From the IMG/VR virus record IMGVR_UViG_3300006919_000119, positions 1 to 41,449 of that record: a stretch of DNA of 41,449 nt; one strand, 5' to 3'. Of this stretch, positions 26,391-35,999 are shown one piece after another. Numbering within the stretch: the first letter of the stretch is position 1; every line of letters begins with the position of its first letter. Both the position numbers and the translations under genes were made by a program. Source of the stretch: a virus. A model generated the notes under the pieces. The model saw nothing but the letters and a program-made list of their open reading frames with translations, had not been told where the DNA came from and did not search any database.

Positions 26391-26410
26391 AATTATTACT
26401 AATATTAAAG

Positions 26411-27262
26411 TTACTTAATTCTTTTTTCGATATTTGAATATATCTCCATACCTTCGTCAGTTTTAAACCAAGCAGCTAATGCTGAAAATGGATGCTCATC
26501 AAAAGGAACTGTCATAATTTTTCTACCAGTCGATGACCACTCAAAGTGGCGTTGGTCATTAGATAATTTAATTATGTTAGCCTCTGAAGCTTTAATACCA
26601 AAATTTCTAAGTTGAACATTATCATCTTTAGCTAGTTCTAAGAACAATTTAGGATTATCCCTAGCAAATAGTAGTAAATCTCTTCTAAGTTCTTTAGAAC
26701 TCATCTTAGTAACCGAGGATCCTGACTCTACTCTCATAACAGCTTCAGCCATATCAATATCCATTTGTCTAGCTAATACCATAGCATCAGCTTCCATTTC
26801 TAATATTTCAATTTGATTTTCAGCTATTTTCACTGGCTTATGCTCGTAGAATATTTGATCTCTATGAGGATGAATTGATAAAAATTTTTGCAATGTAACT
26901 TTTTCTTTGGGAACAAATAAAGATCCGCTTCTAAATATAATATGTTCTAATCTCTGATCTCCTTTCATTTCATCAACAAAACAAGTTTTTTGATTTTGAC
27001 AATATTTTATTTCTCTTTCGTATGCTTTATCTTCATCAAACCAATATAAATTAGCTGATCTTATAGAGTGTGATAAAGGTTTCTTTCTACCTTTTAAATA
27101 ATAAACTCTATCTTTTACTTCCCATTGATTTTTTGGTTTATGTTCAACTGTAAGAATTTTTACCTCAGGAACTTTAACCTTTGCAATCGGCTGTTCTTTA
27201 ACAGCCACTGTTTCTTTAACTATAGGTTTTTCAACCTTAGTTGTTTCTTTTTTCTTTGCCAT
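26411..27262 (-). CDS. Conserved head-module protein of unknown function
   Basis: The 283-residue product begins with a Lys/Val/Glu/Pro repeat-like tail (about residues 1-40) followed by a domain with RKKPLSHSIRS, LYWFDEDKAYEREIKYCQN, CFVDEM, IIFRSGSLFVPKEKVTLQKFLSIHPH and, near the C-terminus, a helical part (LEMEADAMVLARQMDIDMAEA; SSKELRRDLLLFARDNPKLFLELA). I recall similar proteins in marine phages beside capsid genes, without a known role. It lies between two intrinsic terminators, right after the capsid gene. An internal head or head-completion role is possible. Confidence 0.8.
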   Translation of the reverse strand: MAKKKETTKVEKPIVKETVAVKEQPIAKVKVPEVKILTVEHKPKNQWEVKDRVYYLKGRKKPLSHSIRSANLYWFDEDKAYEREIKYCQNQKTCFVDEMKGDQRLEHIIFRSGSLFVPKEKVTLQKFLSIHPHRDQIFYEHKPVKIAENQIEILEMEADAMVLARQMDIDMAEAVMRVESGSSVTKMSSKELRRDLLLFARDNPKLFLELAKDDNVQLRNFGIKASEANIIKLSNDQRHFEWSSTGRKIMTVPFDEHPFSALAAWFKTDEGMEIYSNIEKRIK

Positions 27263-27285
27263 AATATAATATATAATATAATTAA

Positions 27286-27320
27286 TAAAAATATAAGGGC
27301 GATATTACACCGCCCTTATA
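27286..27320 (-). terminator. Intrinsic terminator after the major capsid gene
   Basis: A perfect 10-bp stem (TATAAGGGCG 27292-27301 with CGCCCTTATA 27311-27320) closes a 9-base loop, and the minus strand continues TTTTTATTAATT. It lies 11 bases past the capsid stop. The next gene starts 23 bases further on with no room for a separate promoter, so partial readthrough is expected. Confidence 0.88.
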
Positions 27321-27331
27321 AATAAATAGTT

Positions 27332-28861
27332 TTACTTCATCATCATGAAATTGTTAGCACCTTGAACAACTAAACATCTTTCAGTTAAGAAGTGTAGTTG
27401 CATTGCGTCTAACGCTGATGTAGTTGCCCCGACAGAACCAGTAGTCCAAGTTTTCATTTTTCTATTGTCTGTTTGAGAAGCTCTATATCTAACATGCAAG
27501 AAAGGTCTTTTTAAGTTTTTACCCATAGTTTGGTCATAAACTGTAGAAACACCCGCTGGTATCATCATACCTCTGATCGCGTTAGCGCCAGCTATATCAT
27601 TAATACCACCTCTTGTAGCTTTGTCATTTAAGTATCTGAAATCAGATTTGTAGAAGTCATAAGAACCTCTTCTAAATCCTGAGAAACCTAAGTTTAATGC
27701 CATATCTTCGTCGTTGTCAAATACTCCATAAGAAGTACCTCCAGCTCCGTAAGAATTCATTGAAGCTAACATGTCATCCATTGCTAAACTAGTTTGTCTA
27801 TTTACAAACATCATGTATTCTTCAATAGCGCCTTGCTTGTCAAACTCAGCTAATATAGAGTCGAACTCAGCTAAATCAGTAGCAGCGTTAATACCGGTTA
27901 CACCAGTAGTAACATTACCTCTTGATTCGATAGCTGCGAATAAACCTTCAGTACCAGTAGCATTACCAGTAGCATTATATAACGCATCCGCTGATTCCAT
28001 TATATCAGTACCAGCACCACCTTTTTCAGCTTCTAACATCGCCATTTCAACATAATCATTGAATCTTGCTCTTGTATCAGACTCAGCTTTTAAATACCAT
28101 AAGTATCCGCTTTTGCCTTCTTCAGAAGCAACTTCGATCCAACCGATTCTACCTGTATCAGATCCTGATACTTCGTAGTAATCTTTCATTATGATTGGTT
28201 TGTTGTTAAAAGTTTTGAACGCAGGTTCGTTAGCAGTTCTTGATTCGCTAGCAGCACCACCCTCACCAGTATGGTAAGAAGCACCTTTTTTGTATTCAGA
28301 ACCGTAAACTAGTATCGTTGATGATTTCGCAACAGCAGAATCAGTTAATACCGTAGGAGCTTCTCCATAAGGTACAACATCTATTGTATCTGTTGCTACT
28401 TTTGTTACAAAACATTTTTTAACCTCAGTAGCATTAGCAACGATAATAGTATCGTTTACTCTAATACCGTGGTTAACAATTGATAAACCATTAGATATAC
28501 CAGCGTCAGCACCTTCAGCTTCATCAATATCATATTGAATCAATATCTGTGCAGATGCAACTGAATCAATAGTTGCGCCACCGTTATTATCTGATACCCT
28601 ACCTTTGTAAGATAAATGTAATCTACCTTGCTCCGACCAAATAACTTGATCTGAAGACATAGATTCTTCTGCTCCAATCTTATCTAAGAAACCTGATATT
28701 GTTCTTGGTCCAAAGACCTCAGCTTCCTTTTCCATAAGTTCAGGCAGATATTGTTGCGCCCAGGTAGTACCTGACGCAGTAAAATCGATATAGTTTGTAG
28801 ATAACGTTTGTTGCTGATGAGCAGGAACGCTATTCAAACTATTCCCTCCTGTAATTGCCAT
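27332..28861 (-). CDS. Major capsid protein
   Basis: The 509-residue product follows an acidic scaffold and portal and is followed at once by a strong terminator, as expected for the most expressed head gene. Features include an N-terminal arm (NYIDFTASGTTWAQQYLPEL), FGPRTISGFLDKIG, a strand-rich middle, EYMMFVNRQTSLAMDDML and a C-terminus with HVRYRASQTDNRKMKTW and an FLTERCLVVQGANNF-type end. The HK97 fold is assumed, as for all tailed phages, but not readable directly. It may be a substrate of the phage GroEL/GroES. The start has the ATAATTATG context. Confidence 0.85.
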   Translation of the reverse strand: MAITGGNSLNSVPAHQQQTLSTNYIDFTASGTTWAQQYLPELMEKEAEVFGPRTISGFLDKIGAEESMSSDQVIWSEQGRLHLSYKGRVSDNNGGATIDSVASAQILIQYDIDEAEGADAGISNGLSIVNHGIRVNDTIIVANATEVKKCFVTKVATDTIDVVPYGEAPTVLTDSAVAKSSTILVYGSEYKKGASYHTGEGGAASESRTANEPAFKTFNNKPIIMKDYYEVSGSDTGRIGWIEVASEEGKSGYLWYLKAESDTRARFNDYVEMAMLEAEKGGAGTDIMESADALYNATGNATGTEGLFAAIESRGNVTTGVTGINAATDLAEFDSILAEFDKQGAIEEYMMFVNRQTSLAMDDMLASMNSYGAGGTSYGVFDNDEDMALNLGFSGFRRGSYDFYKSDFRYLNDKATRGGINDIAGANAIRGMMIPAGVSTVYDQTMGKNLKRPFLHVRYRASQTDNRKMKTWTTGSVGATTSALDAMQLHFLTERCLVVQGANNFMMMK

Positions 28862-28879
28862 AATTATAAATTTTTAAAG

Positions 28880-30043
28880 TTAATTTTTCTTTTTGTTACT
28901 CTTAATTCTAAAAGATCTATTTCTAATGTCTTCAGAAGATTTACCTACAACCTTGTATTGTACACCGCCAACATTAACTTCGCCGTGCGTTTTTCTAGGT
29001 TCTAAGTTGATATTTTTATCTTTAGCTATTCTGTCTTTAATTGCATCAGATTTGCCTTGCTCGTAAAAATGCTTAGCAATAGCATCTGGATTCATAGCGG
29101 TAAATAAAGATTTGTGATAACCTTCAGCATCATCAATAGTTGCTTTATCATCGCCAACAAACTTGTTGACAAAATTATTGATGTCGCTTTGTGTCGTCTT
29201 TACTTTATTAACATCTTTAACATTATACCTATATTTTTTATCCCCAACTTCATATTCAAAACCTTTGAATTTGTCATTAAAAAGATTATTGGTTTTATTT
29301 AAAAATGTTTTCTTACTAGCTTCGGATAACTTCTTTTGACCTTCTTGATCTTCGTTGTGCTTATGATAAAAACTAATAGCATGTTGTTGCTCAGGAGTTA
29401 ACTTAACTCCAGCTTTAATTTCTTCATAATATTTAGACTTCTGCCCGTCTAAGTAGGCTCTAGCCTCAGCAACTTGCTCTTTAAGGGCTATCTTTTTTTT
29501 ACGTACTTCTCTTTCATCATCAGATTCTTCGTTAACACCAAATCTATCTTCTAATAAAAAGTTTCTTTCTTCTGCTGATAAATGAGATTTCGTTGTTCTA
29601 TAATATTCATCTAATACATCTGAATCATCCATACTAGATAAATCTCTATTTAAATTAACGTAGTCTTGCAAGTCACCACCAGTTTCATTCATAAACTCTA
29701 CTACCTTTTGAATATTCTCAGGTAGTGGTTCGCCAGTTTCAACAGCTTCGGCTACAGCTTCCACTATCTCTTCTTCAGCTTCTTGTATAGTTTGAGGCTC
29801 TTCATCTGTTACCTCCTCCATAATAGGCTGTTCTTCTTCTACAGCCTCTTCCTCTTCAACTACTGGTGTTTCTACGTTTTGCTCTTGTTTAGGCGTGTTA
29901 TCTAAATCTATTTTAATAACGCTTTCGTCTCCAGCGCTATCAAACTTAGTTTCATCTATAACATCCTCAACCTCTTGTTCTAAAGGTTGCTCTTCTTGTT
30001 GTTCGGTTGTTTCTTCTACAACCTCTTCGTTTAGTTCTTCCAT
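28880..30043 (-). CDS. Capsid scaffolding protein
   Basis: This 387-residue protein has an extremely acidic first ~110 residues (long Glu-rich runs with EEVVEETTEQQEEQ), a helical Lys/Glu middle (about 150-250) and a basic C-terminus ending RIKSNKKKN. An acidic helical protein between portal and major capsid, with a basic tail to bind capsid subunits, is the standard picture of a tailed-phage scaffold. No protease domain is visible, so proteolytic maturation would need another gene. It starts 34 bases after the portal stop. Confidence 0.8.
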   Translation of the reverse strand: MEELNEEVVEETTEQQEEQPLEQEVEDVIDETKFDSAGDESVIKIDLDNTPKQEQNVETPVVEEEEAVEEEQPIMEEVTDEEPQTIQEAEEEIVEAVAEAVETGEPLPENIQKVVEFMNETGGDLQDYVNLNRDLSSMDDSDVLDEYYRTTKSHLSAEERNFLLEDRFGVNEESDDEREVRKKKIALKEQVAEARAYLDGQKSKYYEEIKAGVKLTPEQQHAISFYHKHNEDQEGQKKLSEASKKTFLNKTNNLFNDKFKGFEYEVGDKKYRYNVKDVNKVKTTQSDINNFVNKFVGDDKATIDDAEGYHKSLFTAMNPDAIAKHFYEQGKSDAIKDRIAKDKNINLEPRKTHGEVNVGGVQYKVVGKSSEDIRNRSFRIKSNKKKN

Positions 30044-30077
30044 AATAAAATTTTATAAAATATTAAAAATTAAAAGA

Positions 30078-32465
30078 CTACAGGTTCAATCCTGCATTCC
30101 CGGTAATATTATCATTACCTGACGACTCAAACCTTTTAAGTGAATTACCCTCACTTCTTCTATCTACCATTTGTTTTTGATGAGCCGCTTGCATATCAAC
30201 TCTATTATCTCTTCTATCTTCCCTCATTCCCTCAAGTTGATTGTTCGTTTTTTGTTTTGCAGACTCTATTTTAGATTCTAATTCAAACTCATAAGCCATT
30301 AATTGTTTTTTAGCTTCTACTTCAGCAAGTAAGTATTGTGTTTTTAATTGATTTTTAGTCTGTTCTAATTGTACTTCAGCCTGCATTAGACCCTGTTTCT
30401 TTTGTACCTCCGCTTGAGCAGCAGCTTGTTGAGCTTGAGCATTAGCTTGAGATTGAGCTTGAATATTTTGTTGCTGCATTTTCTGCTCTCTTTCTTGTTT
30501 CTTTTTTCTTTTAACTTTTAATAATTGATTGGCTAATTTAACATTACGAACAGATCTTAAGTCTATTGCGTCGTCTAAGTCAATACTACCTTGTTGTAAA
30601 GAAACTTGTATATTATTTTCTAACATCTGTTTTTCTTCATCATCTGGCATTAATTCTATAAATATACCAAAATCATATAGATGTAAGTTCTTCATCTCAT
30701 CTAATGTTGCTACGTTGTGTGCACCTAACGCTCTAATAAAAGCGTCTTTTGTTGGTGAATATTCTATTATATCAGCTATGCGCAGTGATAAACATTCTGC
30801 AACTTCAGCTGTTATGTATAACATAGATTGTAAAACATGTCTAGTAGCTGTATTAGAATTAGCTGCGGCCATTTTTTGTACGCCAACTAAAGCGTTTCTA
30901 TCTGGCGTGCTAGCGTCCCTTGCTTCATTTAACCCGGTCACATCTCTTATCATCTGCAAATAGTAATTATAAGTTTGTATTAAACTTTGTAACTTACCTC
31001 CATTTACGCCATTGTTTATTTGTTGTATTGGTATTTTACCGGGGTTGCCATCTCCATCAGCTGTGAAACTTCTACCTATAACACTACCAGTTTGGAAGAA
31101 CATGTTTAAAGCTTCTTGTGGATTATAATTCGTCCCGTTACCTAAATCTATTTCAGCTAAACCATCAGCGTCAAGATAAACGCCATCTGGCACCATACGC
31201 GCCATAACTTGTTGTAGCTTTAAATGCGTTAATTGTATCATATCAGCAAAGCTAGTTATTCTACCTACTAAACTTTCTATTCTACCTTCATACATTCTAG
31301 GCGCAACTATTTGATAATTCATTTTTACTCTGTTGAAATCAGAGTCAGTACGCATCATGTTATCACACATTTTCCACGTAAGTAATTTATCCGCACCCAC
31401 AACATAAACGCCTTCATACAACACTTCAACAACTCTTTCTAATCTCTCAAAGTTTCCATCCATACTCTCCACTGGAGGATTAAATGTATCATCTTTTTCA
31501 ATAACCTTTTCCGCACCTGTACCTAACTTTTTAAGTTTGTATACATTGTTCATGTGTGTTTTATAATTAAAGTACAGAACTTTAACTTTATTTTTATCAT
31601 CACTTGAGACGTTATTAGTAGAGTAAGATTTTTTATCTACTAATTCTGTAATATCTTCTTCGGATAACTTTGGAAATTGTTTGACTAATTCATTAATAGG
31701 TATGTCTTTTACTTCACCTACGTAATATATATCCTCAAAATAAGGAGATTCAGTATGTGAATACACTAAATTAGTTGGATCAACGTATTCAGCTTTAGCT
31801 CCATCAGCCCAATCAAACGTGGTTTTTGTAGCGCCAATACCTAATACAGCTAAGTCGTACAAACATCTTCTTCTAACTAAATCATAATCACTTCCCTCTA
31901 ATAAAACTTTTAATGCTTGCTCTTCAGCTAACTCCACGCCTTGCTTGTAACTCAATTGCATATGCAGCTTTAATTCTTCTTCTGAATCTGGTAAAGTTTC
32001 AGGGTCGTTTTCTTTTAAGTCTATATCATATTGTTGTTGAACCATTTTATCAAAGTTCTTAGCTCTCATATCTCTTAATAATGATTCCATATATGCAGTA
32101 CGTTTACTTACGCCATACTCATCTTGTGAATAACAATTAATTTGATAGTTTCTTTGAGCCATACCGTTAACCACGATATCAACAAATTTAGGGATAATTG
32201 GAACAGGTTTCCAATCTAAATTAAGATAAGATAAATCACCATTAATAGATAATTCATTTTTATATTTTTGTATAGGTTGTTCACCTCTTGCGTATAGCCT
32301 TAAGTTATGAAAATTATTTCTATAAACATTATACTTAGATGTAGCACCAGAAAACCACTCGTGTTTTATAGCTCTCGCTATCTTTAAGCCATACTCTTTA
32401 TTTAACTTCTCTAAATCACTAACAGCTTGTGATGGAAAATTTATAGAATGTTGTGTTAACCTCAT
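30078..32465 (-). CDS. Portal protein
   Basis: The 795-residue product immediately follows the large terminase with an ATGA overlap. It has portal-type features: an N-terminal helical region with WKPVPIIPKFVDIVVNGM, a YDLVRRRCLYDLAVLGIGATK segment leading into YVDPTNLVYS, and a conserved helical part RDVTGLNEARDAS followed by ALVGVQKMAAANSN, which I associate with portals of Bacteroidetes and marine phages. The last ~150 residues are Gln/Ala/Glu-rich coiled coil (QQNIQAQSQANAQAQQAAAQ), a probable barrel extension into the head. The portal forms the DNA channel at the packaging vertex. Confidence 0.88.
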   Translation of the reverse strand: MRLTQHSINFPSQAVSDLEKLNKEYGLKIARAIKHEWFSGATSKYNVYRNNFHNLRLYARGEQPIQKYKNELSINGDLSYLNLDWKPVPIIPKFVDIVVNGMAQRNYQINCYSQDEYGVSKRTAYMESLLRDMRAKNFDKMVQQQYDIDLKENDPETLPDSEEELKLHMQLSYKQGVELAEEQALKVLLEGSDYDLVRRRCLYDLAVLGIGATKTTFDWADGAKAEYVDPTNLVYSHTESPYFEDIYYVGEVKDIPINELVKQFPKLSEEDITELVDKKSYSTNNVSSDDKNKVKVLYFNYKTHMNNVYKLKKLGTGAEKVIEKDDTFNPPVESMDGNFERLERVVEVLYEGVYVVGADKLLTWKMCDNMMRTDSDFNRVKMNYQIVAPRMYEGRIESLVGRITSFADMIQLTHLKLQQVMARMVPDGVYLDADGLAEIDLGNGTNYNPQEALNMFFQTGSVIGRSFTADGDGNPGKIPIQQINNGVNGGKLQSLIQTYNYYLQMIRDVTGLNEARDASTPDRNALVGVQKMAAANSNTATRHVLQSMLYITAEVAECLSLRIADIIEYSPTKDAFIRALGAHNVATLDEMKNLHLYDFGIFIELMPDDEEKQMLENNIQVSLQQGSIDLDDAIDLRSVRNVKLANQLLKVKRKKKQEREQKMQQQNIQAQSQANAQAQQAAAQAEVQKKQGLMQAEVQLEQTKNQLKTQYLLAEVEAKKQLMAYEFELESKIESAKQKTNNQLEGMREDRRDNRVDMQAAHQKQMVDRRSEGNSLKRFESSGNDNITGNAGLNL

Positions 32466-34699
32466 ATTTTACTTTTAATTATTCTAGATGAAAATCCAGA
32501 GTTATTATATTTTGATATACTTAAGTTTAATTTTTCTTTACTCTTATTTGGGTTAGGTCTATATAAATGTCTATTACAAGCCATTATAGCTAAACCCGAA
32601 CTTATTGAAGCATCGTGTTTAGTTCTTTTATTTATATCAAACTTAGACCAATCATTTAATGTTTCGTTAAAGTATGTGGTACCATAAGTACCATCTTGTA
32701 ATAATCCAACGTGATCATTAATATACATTTCAATAGCAGCTGCGTGAGCTTGCTTTATATCTTCACTAGAGTTTGGTATTCCACCAACTTCTTTTTCTGC
32801 AACTGATAATTTATTCCAAATTTTATCAGGTCTGTTCATACTAAATCCTCTATAACCTCTTCTACGTAAATAGTATAGTAATCTTGGTTTATTATTCTCT
32901 GCAAGTATTGGCATACCGTAAAATACTAATGCCATTAAAACATCTTCAAAAAATATTTCAGCCGTTTGTGGTCTTGCTATGTATTCAAGGAAAAAAGTAT
33001 TTACTGGAGCATCTTCCATTGAAAACTTTGTTAATCCGTGCAAAGCACCTTTTGAGCCTCGTTTATCTACTGTTCCAGATATATCGTATGAGTCACAACC
33101 AAATGCACCCATATGCTCATTACCTGGATATCTTACGCCATTTTTTAATATAACGTTATTTTGTAATTTAATCCCTGGCACCCAACTAATTTTAAATCTA
33201 CCGTTTGGATCTGGGTTAAAAACAACTTGCGTATCTTTTTTACCATTAATCCATTGAAAATTACCTGTTGTTAATACAGATGAGTTTCTGTTACCTTCGT
33301 TATAATCTATTTGCTCGTATATTTTAACTAAATTAAATAAACTATTTTTTGTCTCATCTCTAAACGCGTGCTCTTCAGTTCTTGGAAACTGGCGATAAAA
33401 TTCATTTAAAGCGTCTTGATCATCTCTTAATCCATCAACTTCATTATTCCAATAGTCTATAACACCGTGTTCTATTTCTAAGCCATGCGGATCAACTGTT
33501 TGTTCTCTAGGAGCGTTGAACACAGGTCTTCCATACTCGTCGATGAAACCTTCGTAATTCCATTCCATAGGAATAAACAAAGAATATAATCCTGACTTAG
33601 TCTGTCCATTTCTATTTCGTTTTGTAACATCTGAATTATTGTATAAGTTTTTAAAATTATCACCACCTTTTTCTAACGCATTAGACGTACTACCCATCAT
33701 ACATTTACCAACTATTCTACTACCTAATCGTAAACAAGTTTTTGTAACTCTCCAGTTATTTTTTATATTATCAGGTCTTTCCCACTTACCACTTTCATCG
33801 TGAACTAATAAGTTTAGTTTTTCACCATCATAACTATTATCACCTGTATTTTTCCAGTCAATAGTTGTATCAAGTCCTTGTATATCATCTATCTCCTCAC
33901 GTTCTCGTATTTTTTTACGAGTAAACTTTTTTGCAGGTACTCTATATGCTAGCTCAGACTTTGGACGGTCCATACCATCTTGTATTGGTTTAAAGAAAAA
34001 TGGATAGTTAATACTAATAGGTACTACTTTATCTGTAAACATTTTCTTTGCATCAGCACCTGTCTTAGATAGTATCCCAAATCTACTATCACTAGCTAAT
34101 GTAGCTAAATTAACGGTTTCAGCTGAACTCATAAATGAAAAACCAGAACGTCTATTTTTTAAGTAACACATCCCATAACATCTTTTATCTGCCTTGCAAG
34201 CTTCCCAAAATATAAAAAATAATCTATTTGATTCTCTATAGTCTGGCGCACCTACATCAATCTTGCTCCATTGTAAATACATATAATGTGTACCTGTTAT
34301 ATAGGTTGGTTCACCATTATTCATAAACCAAAAACCTTCTTCTCTTCTTCTAAACTCTTCGTCTATATATTCATAATGGCTTTGTTTAAAGTCATCTGGA
34401 TATCCTTGCCAATCAAATACAGTTTTAATTCTTTTAAAAGGTGGGTTATGATCAAACTTACGCCACTTTTGTTTTGACTTAGTTTTACTACAACTATAAA
34501 TTTCTTTAGGTTGTTTAGGTAAAGCTACTTTTAAACCCTGTATATCAAGCACTTCACCTACCGTGCCATTCTTAGATATAACGATAATATCGTTTTCTTT
34601 ATTATAACCATACTCCCATTTTTTAGATTTGTTTAATCTTTTTAATGTATTAAGTTTGACTGGTTCAATTACTGCATATAATGTTTGCTCGTAACTCAT
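32462..34699 (-). CDS. terL: Terminase large subunit
   Basis: The 745-residue protein is the ATP-driven DNA packaging motor and nuclease. The N-terminal third contains a phage-type signature, YITGTHYMYLQWSKID (133-148). The ATPase part has a deviant Walker A (KNRRSGFS, 181-188), Walker B with catalytic acid (LNLLVHDE, 295-302) and a coupling motif MMGSTSNA (334-341). The C-terminal RNase-H-like nuclease shows D536 in GAFGCDSYD and D696 in KRTKHDAS as metal-binding acids. It overlaps the portal (ATGA) downstream and the small upstream gene (ATGA). It is somewhat longer than typical large terminases (about 500-650 aa), mainly through an N-terminal extension of about 85 residues. Confidence 0.93.
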   Translation of the reverse strand: MSYEQTLYAVIEPVKLNTLKRLNKSKKWEYGYNKENDIIVISKNGTVGEVLDIQGLKVALPKQPKEIYSCSKTKSKQKWRKFDHNPPFKRIKTVFDWQGYPDDFKQSHYEYIDEEFRRREEGFWFMNNGEPTYITGTHYMYLQWSKIDVGAPDYRESNRLFFIFWEACKADKRCYGMCYLKNRRSGFSFMSSAETVNLATLASDSRFGILSKTGADAKKMFTDKVVPISINYPFFFKPIQDGMDRPKSELAYRVPAKKFTRKKIREREEIDDIQGLDTTIDWKNTGDNSYDGEKLNLLVHDESGKWERPDNIKNNWRVTKTCLRLGSRIVGKCMMGSTSNALEKGGDNFKNLYNNSDVTKRNRNGQTKSGLYSLFIPMEWNYEGFIDEYGRPVFNAPREQTVDPHGLEIEHGVIDYWNNEVDGLRDDQDALNEFYRQFPRTEEHAFRDETKNSLFNLVKIYEQIDYNEGNRNSSVLTTGNFQWINGKKDTQVVFNPDPNGRFKISWVPGIKLQNNVILKNGVRYPGNEHMGAFGCDSYDISGTVDKRGSKGALHGLTKFSMEDAPVNTFFLEYIARPQTAEIFFEDVLMALVFYGMPILAENNKPRLLYYLRRRGYRGFSMNRPDKIWNKLSVAEKEVGGIPNSSEDIKQAHAAAIEMYINDHVGLLQDGTYGTTYFNETLNDWSKFDINKRTKHDASISSGLAIMACNRHLYRPNPNKSKEKLNLSISKYNNSGFSSRIIKSKI

Positions 34700-34968
34700 T
34701 TTGATCTACCTTCTGCGAAGCCTTTAAATTTAACTTCTTTTTTATTTTCAACTTTACCTTCAAGCATGTTCTCCTCTTCTTGTATACGGTTTAAAATCTC
34801 AAACGCATCGAATATAGCTAGCTTTTTAGTAGCTGCGGCGTTTTTTAATCTATCTGCAGAAACATCATCGCCAGAATCAACAATAGCTTCTTTAGCAACT
34901 TTAATTAGCTCTTCAACTGCTATGCGCCCAGCTTGGATTATATTCTTTTTCGTTTCCTTGATATTCAT
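34696..34968 (-). CDS. Small helical protein before terL, possible small terminase subunit
   Basis: The 90-residue protein is predicted all-helical (ETKKNIIQAGRIAVEELIKV, then ADRLKNAAATKKLAIFDAF) and ends in a basic tail. It overlaps terL by the ATGA pattern and overlaps the upstream 195-aa gene by 56 bases. Small helical proteins directly before terL are often small terminase subunits, but no clear DNA-binding helix-turn-helix is visible and the length is short for TerS. The TerS call is from position; alternative: an unrelated conserved helper. Confidence 0.65.
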   Translation of the reverse strand: MNIKETKKNIIQAGRIAVEELIKVAKEAIVDSGDDVSADRLKNAAATKKLAIFDAFEILNRIQEEENMLEGKVENKKEVKFKGFAEGRSK

Positions 34969-35500
34969 ATTTAATTGTAATAAATTTATTTAATACCCTG
35001 TATAATCTTTTGTTTTCGATTATAAACTCATATTCACTATTAGGTGTAAAACCAACTAATTGATTTTTGTTGTAAGTACCATCACTATATTTAATAACGC
35101 CAACTAAAGGTTTTTCTGCCTCACTAGTTAAATTATTGCTTGATACTATAGGTTGAACAAAACTATAACCTGGCATAGCCATCCAGTCTTTTTTCTTATA
35201 AAGAAATATTTGATCTGTAGATATAAAGTATTTATCTTCTTTCCAGTATGATCTACTATTTTTTTCTCTACCTTTAACATCATGCCATCTTCTAAAAACG
35301 TTATGATGTAATATTATCTCATCTTCTTTTTCAATAGGTGTATCAAATAATATTGGAGTTTCTAATACTAATGCTAATCTATTTATAAACTGATGATTAA
35401 ATATTTCAGTATTAAGTATTAATTCTTTTTCTCCAACTTTTTTAGAATTATTATATCTCTCACCTATCGGTGATACTATAAAATCTTTATAAGCTTTCAT
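34913..35500 (-). CDS. Possible tandem GroES-fold protein
   Basis: No sure family match. The 195 residues split into two halves, each resembling the order of elements in GroES. First half: DFIVSPIGERYNN (6-18), KELILNTEI, RLALVLETPI (41-50), KEDEIILHHNVFR (58-70), an insertion, then KYFISTDQIFLY (90-101). Second half: PGYSFVQPI (110-118), KPLVGVIKYSDG (130-141), TPNSEYEFIIENKRLYRVLNK (152-172, with flanks) and ITIKYE. These correspond to the GroES elements rPlhDRVlv, GiVvavG, GDxVlf and yxilrexDIlav. A doubled GroES fold acting with the phage GroEL is inferred, not proven. It is coupled to the upstream gene by a TAATG overlap. Confidence 0.75.
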   Translation of the reverse strand: MKAYKDFIVSPIGERYNNSKKVGEKELILNTEIFNHQFINRLALVLETPILFDTPIEKEDEIILHHNVFRRWHDVKGREKNSRSYWKEDKYFISTDQIFLYKKKDWMAMPGYSFVQPIVSSNNLTSEAEKPLVGVIKYSDGTYNKNQLVGFTPNSEYEFIIENKRLYRVLNKFITIKYEYQGNEKEYNPSWAHSS

Positions 35501-35724
35501 TAGTATTCTAGATTATACTCAACTGATATAGCCATGTTTTTATTAAAATCTTTCCATGGTATTACTACATCACCCTTTCTAATATATATACAATACTTAT
35601 CCTGTTCTTCTACTATATCACAGATCTTATGCCCACCATAAACCTCCTGATCTACAGCGTAGTGCATTGAATCATTTTTATAATCCTTACCTATAGTTAT
35701 TTTTCTGATGATATTATTTTTCAT
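35500..35724 (-). CDS. 74-aa hypothetical protein
   Basis: No family is recognised. The protein is strand-rich with a pattern of VYGGHKICDIVEEQDKYC and IYIRKGDVVIPWKDF, like a small beta-barrel or OB-like domain. It overlaps the upstream coiled-coil gene by 11 bases and the downstream gene by one base (TAATG), so translation is probably coupled. Virion or assembly role unknown. Confidence 0.65.
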   Translation of the reverse strand: MKNNIIRKITIGKDYKNDSMHYAVDQEVYGGHKICDIVEEQDKYCIYIRKGDVVIPWKDFNKNMAISVEYNLEY

Positions 35725-35995
35725 CTTTACTTTCTTTAGGCCAATTAATCGTTCCGTCGCTTAGATTAACATCAAAGGTGCCATATTCTTTCATTAACAT
35801 CTCTTGCATTTTTTGAATACCTTTTTGTGCTTCATCTAAATTATGAAGTAAGTGATGCTTCTGTGATTCTATTTTACCTATATTAAACTGTAACCCGTTT
35901 ATAGTATTAACTACTTGCTGTAAGTTAGCTAAGTGCTCATCTGATACTTTATCAACCTTAGGTTTAAGGTCAATCACTTTTTCTTTTTTTCCCAT
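35714..35995 (-). CDS. 93-aa coiled-coil protein
   Basis: The middle of this small protein (about residues 18-70) is a predicted coiled coil with heptad-like Leu/Ile/Val spacing (NLQQVVNTINGLQFNIGKIE). The ends are charged, and FDVNLSDGTINW near the C-terminus is strand-like. Similar short coiled-coil proteins occur before terminase genes in marine phages; function unknown. The leader has four TTTAA units just upstream of the start and no Shine-Dalgarno. Confidence 0.7.
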   Translation of the reverse strand: MGKKEKVIDLKPKVDKVSDEHLANLQQVVNTINGLQFNIGKIESQKHHLLHNLDEAQKGIQKMQEMLMKEYGTFDVNLSDGTINWPKESKDEK

Positions 35996-35999
35996 TATA

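Noticed and set aside
30080-30105. A tRNA T-loop-like string (GGTTCAATCC) on the plus strand
   Set aside because: It lies in the last codons of the portal gene and no matching acceptor, D or anticodon stems are found around it.
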